Part shown: in pieces, positions 1 to 5,300 of the stretch
Layout of the letters: every line of letters starts with the position of its first letter
Numbering within the stretch: position 1 is the first letter of the stretch
Assembly: GCA_027025615.1 (NCBI GenBank)
Contig: JALVQM010000408.1
Location: forward strand, 1-10,336
Reading direction: 5' to 3'
Length of the DNA stretch: 10,336 nucleotides
Source: Desulfobacteraceae bacterium
Lineage (GTDB): Bacteria; Desulfobacterota; Desulfobacteria; Desulfobacterales; Desulfosarcinaceae
Program-made: the position numbers and the translations under genes
The notes under the pieces: generated by a model
Told to the model about the DNA's origin: nothing
The model's input: only the letters and a program-made list of their open reading frames with translations
Database searches by the model: none

Positions 1-1826
1 AAGCCCAGGTCGGCATAGGCGGTGGCGATTACCTTGATACCCCGGTCATGACCGTCCTGGCCCATTTTGGTCAGCAGAATTCGTGGACGCCGGCCGTGAC
101 GGGAAGCAAAATCCGCGGTCCGCTTGCGAATGGCCTCGATAATCTCCTTGTCGGTGTACTCGGAAGCGTAGATCCCGGAAATACACTGGGTGGTAGCCAC
201 AAAACGACCAAAAACCTTTTCCATGGCGTCTGACACCTCGCCTACGGTTGCCCGGGCCCGTATGGCTTCAATGCAAACCGCCAGCAGGTTTTCACCGCTT
301 TCAGCGGCCCTGGTCACCGCCTCCAGTGCCTGTTTCAGCGCCCGGTTGTCCCGGGTTGCCCGGATCTTTTTCAACCTTGCAATCTGTTCATCGCGAACCG
401 CGTCCGGCACCTCCAGGACTTCAACCGGTGGTTCTTCTTCGATGCGGTACTTGTTTACCCCCACGATTACATCCAGCCCCTGATCTATTCTGGCCTGGCG
501 CCGGGCGGCTGACTCCTCGATACGCATCTTGGGCATTCCGCCTTCTATGGCCTTGGCCATGCCTCCCAGTTCTTCAACCTCCTGGATTATCTTGCGGGCC
601 TCTTTAATTATGCCGTCGGTCAGAGCTTCAACGTAATAAGAGCCGCCCAGGGGATCGATAACATGGCAGACCTGTGATTCTTCCTGGATTATGAGTTGGG
701 TATTACGGGCAATACGGGCTGAAAAATCAGTTGGCAAACCCACGGCCTCATCAAAGGAATTGGTATGCAGAGACTGGGTTCCCCCCAGGACTGCAGCCAA
801 AGCCTCCAGGGTCGTACGGATTATGTTGTTGTATGGATCCTGCTCGGTCAGGGACCATCCCGAAGTCTGGACATGGGTCCGCAACATGGTGGATTTGGGG
901 TTTTGGGGATTGAACTGGCTTATCAGCTCATGCCACAGAAAACGAGCCGCCCGCAACATGGCAACCTCCATGAAAAAGTTCATCCCTACCCCAAAGAAAA
1001 AGCTCAGCCGGGGAGCAAAATCGTCGATCTTCAGGCCTGCCCTAAGAGCAGCGCGGACGTACTCCAATCCGTCGGCCAATGTAAAGGCGCATTGAAGAAC
1101 CGAGTTTGCACCGGCTTCCATCATGTGGTAACCGCTGATACTGACGGTGTTGAACTTGGGCATGTGGGTGGAACAATAAGCTATGATGTCCGAAACAATC
1201 CGCATGGAGGGCTCGGGCGGATAAATATAAGTATTCCGGGTCAGGTATTCTTTGAGAATATCGTTCTGGATTGTACCGCGCAACTGCTCCTGTTTTACCC
1301 CTTGTTCTTCTGCAGCTACTATATAACCGGCCATGATGGGCAGCACGGCACCATTCATGGTCATGGAAACCGACATCTGGTCCAGTGGTATCTGGTCGAA
1401 GAGAATTTTCATATCTTCCACTGAATCCACGGCCACACCTGCCTTGCCCACATCTCCCACAACTCTTGGATGATCTGAATCGTAGCCCCGGTGGGTGGCA
1501 AGATCGAAGGCTACCGACAGCCCCTTCTGCCCGGCGGCCAGGTTACGCCTGTAGAAGGCATTGGATTCGCGCGCAGTTGAAAACCCCGCATACTGCCGAA
1601 TGGTCCAGGGACGGCCGGCATACATGGTAGCCATGGGACCGCGAACGTAGGGCGGAAAACCCGGAAGGGTGTTGACATGTTCCATGGCTTCCAGGTCTTC
1701 TGCGGTATAAAGCGGTTTTACGGTGATGCCCTCCGGGGTATTCCAAATCAGGTCTTCCAGGGGCCGACCTCTGAGCTGCTTGGTGGCAAGCTCGCGCCAT
1801 TGTTGCAATTTGGGATGTTCTGTCAT
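1..1826 (-). CDS. mcmA: Methylmalonyl-CoA mutase, large catalytic chain (3' end cut by window edge)
   Basis: Adenosylcobalamin-dependent mutase that interconverts (R)-methylmalonyl-CoA and succinyl-CoA in the cytoplasm. 608 residues are visible; the family is about 720 long, so roughly 110 C-terminal residues lie beyond the left edge. The N-terminal TIM-barrel domain is complete: TMYAGRPWTIRQYAGFSTA at about 67-85, FDLATHRGYDSD at 107-118, MTMNGAVLP at 155-163, RNTYIYPPEPSMR at 197-209, SGYHMMEAG at 231-239, and QTSGWSLTEQDPYNN at 320-334. Tyr79, Arg197 and His234 match the Propionibacterium mutase residues Tyr89, Arg207 and His244. Tyr and Arg at the first two argue for methylmalonyl-CoA over isobutyryl-CoA as substrate. 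The B12-binding domain begins near 577, and GQDGHDRG (His593) is the lower cobalt ligand motif, so domains are fused in one chain. Two ATGs are adjacent (1829 and 1826); the second has better Shine-Dalgarno spacing. It lies about 35 nt after the tetR gene, so the two are probably co-transcribed. Confidence 0.96.
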   Translation of the reverse strand, partial: MTEHPKLQQWRELATKQLRGRPLEDLIWNTPEGITVKPLYTAEDLEAMEHVNTLPGFPPYVRGPMATMYAGRPWTIRQYAGFSTARESNAFYRRNLAAGQKGLSVAFDLATHRGYDSDHPRVVGDVGKAGVAVDSVEDMKILFDQIPLDQMSVSMTMNGAVLPIMAGYIVAAEEQGVKQEQLRGTIQNDILKEYLTRNTYIYPPEPSMRIVSDIIAYCSTHMPKFNTVSISGYHMMEAGANSVLQCAFTLADGLEYVRAALRAGLKIDDFAPRLSFFFGVGMNFFMEVAMLRAARFLWHELISQFNPQNPKSTMLRTHVQTSGWSLTEQDPYNNIIRTTLEALAAVLGGTQSLHTNSFDEAVGLPTDFSARIARNTQLIIQEESQVCHVIDPLGGSYYVEALTDGIIKEARKIIQEVEELGGMAKAIEGGMPKMRIEESAARRQARIDQGLDVIVGVNKYRIEEEPPVEVLEVPDAVRDEQIARLKKIRATRDNRALKQALEAVTRAAESGENLLAVCIEAIRARATVGEVSDAMEKVFGRFVATTQCISGIYASEYTDKEIIEAIRKRTADFASRHGRRPRILLTKMGQDGHDRGIKVIATAYADLG

Positions 1827-1832
1827 CATTTA

Positions 1833-1838
1833 CTCCTT
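1833..1838 (-). promoter_or_regulatory. Ribosome binding site of the mutase gene
   Basis: The minus strand reads AAGGAG here. It is 3 nt from the ATG at 1829 but 6 nt from the ATG at 1826, which is the reason for choosing the latter start. Confidence 0.75.
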
Positions 1839-1863
1839 TTGAAAAACTTTTAATTTTAAGGTA

Positions 1864-2469
1864 TCACCGTTTATCTTCAGCATGCTCCGGGTTGGCTATG
1901 GCCCGCCAGACCATGTCAAAAAGCACATTGGACTGGGCCGCCAGGCTACCGGGCCGGCCGCGGCAAATCCACATAACAAAAGATCTTTGCACCAGTCCAA
2001 GCATGAAATCCAACAGGATTCCCGCCCGTACCTGGTCGTTGAGAACACCGGCCTGCTGACCTTTCTTCAGGACGTCCAGGTACATGTTGATCATTTTTTT
2101 CTGCTGGAAAGTCTTGTCAGCCATCCAGGTTTTCATGGGCAGGGTCATGAAGAGAATCCGGCCAAGGCCGGGATTACGCTCATAGTAATCAAGCTGCAGC
2201 CAGAGCACTTTGCGCATCTTCTCTTTCAGATCCTCAATGCCCTGAAGATGGTCCATGATTCTTTCGGTCAGTTTGCCAAGCCAGATGTCCACAAAGGCAA
2301 ATACCAACTGCTCCTTGCTGCCGTAATGCTTGTAAATGGTACTAAAACTGACCCCGGCCCGCCTGGCCACGTCACGTATGTTTGCCTTGTGAAAATCTGA
2401 GCTGGAAAAGATTTCGAGGACCGCTTTTTCCAGTCGGTGGTGAACTTCTGGTTTCAGATCAAAAGCCAT
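1864..2469 (-). CDS. TetR/AcrR-family transcriptional regulator
   Basis: A 201-residue protein with the TetR layout. The N-terminal DNA-binding domain spans about 10-60, with the helix-turn-helix at IRDVARRAGVSFSTIYKHYG (31-50) followed by SKEQL. A longer helical C-terminal ligand and dimer domain follows, with YYERNPGLGRILF near 115-127. Family members are usually homodimeric repressors released by a small ligand. The gene lies between epimerase and mutase genes on the same strand, and its stop is about 35 nt before the mutase start. I infer that it controls this cluster, with an acyl-CoA or a related metabolite as a plausible but unproven ligand. The start at 2469 has only a weak, distant AGGA as ribosome site, but it gives a normal N-terminus for the family. 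Upstream repeats (2515-2607) are candidate operators. The regulator class is clear; its target is inferred. Confidence 0.92.
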   Translation of the reverse strand: MAFDLKPEVHHRLEKAVLEIFSSSDFHKANIRDVARRAGVSFSTIYKHYGSKEQLVFAFVDIWLGKLTERIMDHLQGIEDLKEKMRKVLWLQLDYYERNPGLGRILFMTLPMKTWMADKTFQQKKMINMYLDVLKKGQQAGVLNDQVRAGILLDFMLGLVQRSFVMWICRGRPGSLAAQSNVLFDMVWRAIANPEHAEDKR

Positions 2470-2514
2470 GGTATTGATGATGTCCTGTTGCCGATGCTAA
2501 ACCGGCGACAATTT

Positions 2515-2562
2515 CGTTACCGTATTTGCTATAGCGTTAGGTTTATGATTTCTTGACGTTAC
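2515..2562. repeat. Three direct CGTTA(C/G) repeats spaced about two helical turns
   Basis: CGTTAC at 2515-2520, CGTTAG at 2535-2540 and CGTTAC at 2557-2562 recur at 20- and 22-nt intervals. They sit 46-98 nt upstream of the tetR start, and the core GTTAC recurs at 2603. This is what a multi-site operator on one DNA face could look like; the words are short, so chance is possible. Confidence 0.4.
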
Positions 2563-2594
2563 ACGATTAATTACCCGGCTATATCTTGCATAGA

Positions 2595-2607
2595 GTAACA
2601 TTGTTAC
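2595..2607. promoter_or_regulatory. Candidate TetR operator: 13-bp perfect palindrome
   Basis: GTAAC-ATT-GTTAC is a perfect inverted repeat with a 3-nt centre, about 126 nt upstream of the tetR start codon. TetR-family repressors bind such short palindromes, commonly near their own gene. An overlapping smaller dyad, TACC-TGTAA-GGTA, lies at 2605-2617. Operator status is inferred from position and symmetry only. Confidence 0.4.
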
Positions 2608-2619
2608 CTGTAAGGTATG

Positions 2620-2635
2620 CATCCTAATGAGGATG
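2620..2635. repeat. Inverted repeat CATCCT-AATG-AGGATG
   Basis: Perfect 6-bp arms around a 4-nt loop, directly upstream of the putative operator region. It is short for a terminator and has no T-run on either side. It could be another protein-binding site or a small RNA hairpin in the epimerase transcript's 3' region. Confidence 0.35.
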
Positions 2636-2855
2636 AATTGGAATTGTCAAGTCTTTTCATTGGCCGGGTAAACAATAACAGCGTTCTATTTGTGCAATCG
2701 GATATTGAACTCATGCCCGGCGCAGCCGCTGGCAACCTGGATTCAAAAAGCGACTTCAATTGAGATGTGCTTTTGCGCCCGCACAGCACCAACACCATTG
2801 GTGTATAATGGTTGCTGTCGCTATGGAGCGCTCCTCGGGAAAAAGTGGAATGGGT

Positions 2856-3257
2856 TTATCTTTCGCACAGTTCTACCAGCACCCCTCCGGTGGCTCTGGG
2901 ATGGATAAAGGCGATCTTGGCCCCGCCGGCACCCCTGCGTGGTTTTTCATCTATGAGGCGCACTCCCCTGGACTTCAGCTCTGCAAGAGCCTCCTCGATA
3001 TTTTCAACCCGGAAAGCCACGTGCTGGATGCCCTGTCCTCTTTTTTCGATGTACTTTGCCACCGGCCCGTCAGGGCTGGTTGAGGCCAGCAGTTCAACCT
3101 CGCTTTCTCCTACCGGGAAAAAGGCCGTGGTCACCTTCTGCTCCTGAACTGTTTCTGTGCCTTCAAAATCCAGGCCAAGGATATCAGACCAGAATTTTCT
3201 GCTTTCGTCGATATTGTTTACTGCAATTCCCAGGTGATCGATTTTTAAAACCTTCAT
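2856..3257 (-). CDS. mce: Methylmalonyl-CoA epimerase (VOC fold)
   Basis: Epimerises (S)- and (R)-methylmalonyl-CoA, supplying the isomer used by the mutase encoded downstream. At 133 residues it has the normal length and two repeated glyoxalase/VOC beta-alpha-beta-beta-beta modules. The first opens with KIDHLGIAV (His8) and ends with EVELLA (Glu55). The second opens with QHVAFRV (His79) and ends with GGVLVELCE (Glu129). These are the four metal-ligand positions of the vicinal-oxygen-chelate family. The C-terminal FIHPRATGGVLVEL stretch is characteristic of epimerases and separates it from glyoxalase I. A strong GGAGGAG sits just upstream of the ATG. The gene follows the NTF2-like gene by 15 nt and lies in the same orientation as tetR and the mutase, which supports the assignment. 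Confidence 0.94.
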   Translation of the reverse strand: MKVLKIDHLGIAVNNIDESRKFWSDILGLDFEGTETVQEQKVTTAFFPVGESEVELLASTSPDGPVAKYIEKRGQGIQHVAFRVENIEEALAELKSRGVRLIDEKPRRGAGGAKIAFIHPRATGGVLVELCER

Positions 3258-3260
3258 TTA

Positions 3261-3267
3261 CTCCTCC
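3261..3267 (-). promoter_or_regulatory. Ribosome binding site of the epimerase gene
   Basis: The minus strand reads GGAGGAG, ending 3 nt before the ATG at 3257. It falls in the short gap after the NTF2-like gene, so the epimerase has its own strong initiation signal within a shared transcript. Confidence 0.75.
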
Positions 3268-3272
3268 ATAAT

Positions 3273-3713
3273 TTAACTGTTGACCGGCACCGCCGACGAG
3301 TGATGCTCGATGATTTTCCATTGCCCGTTACCATCCCTGCGATAAACAAAAGTATACCTGGCCGGAATGCTCAGCATCTTGCCGTCTTTGGTATGAAAAA
3401 ATGTATAATATCCTGAATTCAAGGCAATTTCACCATAAACTCGTACCATCGGCTTGTAATAAATAGCGTTCAGGTTCTCCATGGTCATGAAATGCTCGAA
3501 GTAGTCTTTGACCCCGGCAGGATTGGTTCTGATAAACGGCGAAACTGTTCCCCAGAAAACCGCATCTTCGGCATATAACCCGGCTACCGTTTCCGGGTCG
3601 GCAGTGGTAACAGCATCGATCCATTGGTCCATGGCTGCCAGGACTGATTTCTGTTGAGCGTCGAACTGTTGCAGGGCCCCTTTTTGATCTGTAAAAATAC
3701 TTTCTTTTCCCAT
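3273..3713 (-). CDS. NTF2-like (SnoaL/SgcJ-type) protein of unknown function
   Basis: A 146-residue soluble protein with the NTF2-like cone fold pattern. A first helix spans about 21-39 (KSVLAAMDQWIDAVTTADPE), followed by GLYAEDAVFWGTVSPF at 45-60. A second helical stretch, GVKDYFEHFM, lies at 67-76, and the closing strands contain RYTFVYRRDGNGQWKIIEHHSS at 119-140. This ending resembles the SgcJ/EcaC and CaMKII-association-domain relatives. Such proteins are usually small dimers with a ligand pocket; some are enzymes, many have no known role. I chose the start at 3713 because AGGAAGGAAGG lies 5 nt upstream. A longer reading to 3818 adds 35 residues with no ribosome site. It is 15 nt upstream of the epimerase gene, so a role linked to CoA-ester metabolism is possible but not shown. 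No signal peptide is seen. Confidence 0.8.
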   Translation of the reverse strand: MGKESIFTDQKGALQQFDAQQKSVLAAMDQWIDAVTTADPETVAGLYAEDAVFWGTVSPFIRTNPAGVKDYFEHFMTMENLNAIYYKPMVRVYGEIALNSGYYTFFHTKDGKMLSIPARYTFVYRRDGNGQWKIIEHHSSAVPVNS

Positions 3714-3718
3714 GCAAG

Positions 3719-3729
3719 CCTTCCTTCCT
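3719..3729 (-). promoter_or_regulatory. Ribosome binding site deciding the NTF2-like start
   Basis: The minus strand reads AGGAAGGAAGG with 5 nt to the ATG at 3713. This strong purine tract makes the internal ATG, not the one at 3818, the likely start. The 135-nt gap from here back to the TolC gene's stop (3849) holds small palindromes (3751-3760 and 3808-3818) but no clear terminator or consensus promoter. Confidence 0.7.
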
Positions 3730-3848
3730 GTTAATGTTCTTAGGATGGTCCTGTAAACAGCTTTTCGTTCAGGCTTCATATCAGGTCGGCGGGGAAAAAT
3801 ACAAGCCATGAATTTCATACCAGCAGAAATTACCGCATATAACTGCCA

Positions 3849-5300
3849 TTAAAGGCCAAAACGAGGTATGATACTTCCGGTAGCCGCCAGCAAAGAGTAC
3901 CATGTCCGGTGTACGGCGGCAGTGGCCACGGCCAGCCGGCCGGCAGCCGCCACCAGTTCTTTCTGGGCCTCGTTCAGACGTACCAGGGACTCCTGACCGG
4001 CCTTGTAACCTTTTTCCACAAGATCCCGCTGACGACGCACCATTTCAAGGTTCGCTTTTTCTAGAGCCAGCTTTTCCTGGGCCGCCAGCAGGTTGGCCGC
4101 CGCTTTCTTTACTTCGGATTTAACCGTCAGACGGGACTCTTCAAGGCGGTGCAATGCTTCCTGTAGGGCAGCCTTGGCCCTGCGTAAACGGGCTCCACGA
4201 GATCCGCCGGTGAAAAGATCATAGGTCAGGTTGAGTGAAAGACTGTTGCCGAAATCCTCCGCGCTGAATCCAGGCCCATCGGTCCGCAGACCTTCAACAC
4301 TACCGGCGGCAACCACCCGGGGAAAATATTCGGCCCGGGCTATCCTGACCTGGGCCTCGGCGTTCTTGATTTCCAGCCGGCGCTGGACCAAGTCCGGCCG
4401 CACCGACAGGGCGGCTTCGGCCAGGGCATCGGCATCCGGCCGGCTCAATTCCTCCACCTCCGGATGTTCAAGGGCGGCCAGGGTGACATGGTCCGGCAGG
4501 CGACTGTCGGCACGTCCCAGTAAAGCGGCCAAACCGATCATGGTTACATCAAGTTGGGCCTTGGCGACGATCCTTTCAGCTCTGGCTGCATTCAGGCGAA
4601 TTTTAAAATTCAAAACATCGCTGAGGGAGCCTGTACCCGCTTTATAACGGCTTTGGGCATCTGCCAGTTGACGGCAGTTGAACTTTTCATCGGCCTCGGC
4701 GATGATAATATTCTGCTGGGCCAGTTGGGCCGAAAAATAAGTGGCGGCAACCGAAGCCGCCAACAGGCGCCGGGCTTCTTTTTGGGCCGCAAGGCTGGTA
4801 TCAACGCCGTAACGGGCGGCAAGCTTGCGGAACTTGCGGGCAAAGCCGTCAAAAAGTACCCAGGTGGCCTTGAGATTGGCTTTGTAATAATCTTCCGGGT
4901 CTTCAATTGGAGCGAAAATTCCCATGGGAGTACTCTGTCCCAACCCTGTTTCCGACAATTCCACCCGGGAAGCCCCCATTTCCACCCCTACCCGTGGCCA
5001 GTTGGCGGCCCTGGCTTCGGCCATCTGCTCCTGGGCCTGGGCAACCCTGGCGGAGGCAACAGCCAGGGTGGGATTGTCAGCTACCGCTATTTTAACCGCG
5101 GTCTTCAGGTCCAGAACCCTGACTTGCGACCAGGGGGACATTGACTGGTGGTTCTGTGCTTGCTGAGCTTGCGCCCCGGCCGCGATCCCGGAGGCCGCCA
5201 GGCATAACAACACCACCCACAATAACAACCTCGGAAAAACTAACTTTTTAACCAATTTTCTCTCCCTGCAACAGCCATCATCCGGCCGATTGATTGTCAT
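3849..5300 (-). CDS. TolC-family outer-membrane efflux channel
   Basis: Outer-membrane and periplasmic tunnel component that completes the tripartite pump with the two genes upstream. 483 residues from the ATG at 5300, normal for the family. A hydrophobic signal segment (about 20-43, FPRLLLWVVLLCLAASGIA) ends at a likely signal peptidase I site, AQA/QQ near 44-47. Two OEP repeats follow. The first half contains TAVKIAVADNPTLAVASARV (68-86) and YKAGTGSLSDVLNF (219-232). The second half contains RPDLVQRRLEIKNAEAQVRI (301-320), YDLFTGGSRGARLRRAKAAL (360-379) and GYKAGQESLVRLNEAQKEL (431-449). Long Ala/Leu/Glu-rich coiled coils form the tunnel. The ATG overlaps the permease stop as ATGA and has GGAGGG 8 nt upstream. 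A TTG at 5255 (residue 16) with its own AGGGAGAG would give a more typical signal peptide starting MVKKLVF. Confidence 0.93.
   Translation of the reverse strand: MTINRPDDGCCRERKLVKKLVFPRLLLWVVLLCLAASGIAAGAQAQQAQNHQSMSPWSQVRVLDLKTAVKIAVADNPTLAVASARVAQAQEQMAEARAANWPRVGVEMGASRVELSETGLGQSTPMGIFAPIEDPEDYYKANLKATWVLFDGFARKFRKLAARYGVDTSLAAQKEARRLLAASVAATYFSAQLAQQNIIIAEADEKFNCRQLADAQSRYKAGTGSLSDVLNFKIRLNAARAERIVAKAQLDVTMIGLAALLGRADSRLPDHVTLAALEHPEVEELSRPDADALAEAALSVRPDLVQRRLEIKNAEAQVRIARAEYFPRVVAAGSVEGLRTDGPGFSAEDFGNSLSLNLTYDLFTGGSRGARLRRAKAALQEALHRLEESRLTVKSEVKKAAANLLAAQEKLALEKANLEMVRRQRDLVEKGYKAGQESLVRLNEAQKELVAAAGRLAVATAAVHRTWYSLLAATGSIIPRFGL
5260..5267 (-). promoter_or_regulatory. Possible alternative ribosome binding site inside the TolC-family gene
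   Basis: The minus strand reads AGGGAGAG, with 6 nt from its GGGAG to a TTG at 5255. Starting there gives a short basic n-region (M/L-V-K-K) directly before the hydrophobic signal segment. It competes with the coupled ATG at 5300; the sequence alone does not settle which is used. Confidence 0.4.

Larger units (their letters stand above)
2470..2855. other. Non-coding stretch between epimerase and tetR genes
   Basis: 386 nt without a credible gene. The short ORFs on either strand lack ribosome sites and recognisable protein features. The half nearest tetR (2515-2607) is AT-rich and holds repeated GTTAC-type words and a 13-bp palindrome, as expected of a regulated promoter. The half nearest the epimerase holds two further perfect palindromes (2792-2804 and 2825-2834) but no hairpin followed by a T-run, so no intrinsic terminator can be named. 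No good paired -35/-10 boxes are visible on the minus strand. The best weak pair is TCAAGA, then 17 nt, then TATAGC, read leftwards across about 2528-2556. Confidence 0.6.

Noticed and set aside
765..1424. Long plus-strand ORF (219 codons) and several overlapping ones at 48-1630
   Set aside because: They lie antisense to the mutase gene, whose minus-strand translation matches the family throughout. Their translations are low-complexity and family-free, and no ribosome sites are seen.
1882..2400. Plus-strand ORF of 172 codons
   Set aside because: Antisense shadow of the TetR gene; no ribosome site or recognisable protein.
2604..2798. Minus-strand ORF of 64 codons in the non-coding gap
   Set aside because: No ribosome site before its ATG, composition unlike a real protein, and it runs through the repeat region upstream of tetR.
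2825..2834. GGAGCGCTCC as an intrinsic terminator of the epimerase transcript
   Set aside because: The stem is short with no loop, and no T-run follows on the minus strand, so it does not meet the pattern of a terminator.
3714..3818. Longer N-terminus of the NTF2-like protein (35 more residues)
   Set aside because: The upstream ATG has no ribosome site and the extension resembles no NTF2-like family start, while a strong AGGAAGGAAGG precedes the internal ATG.
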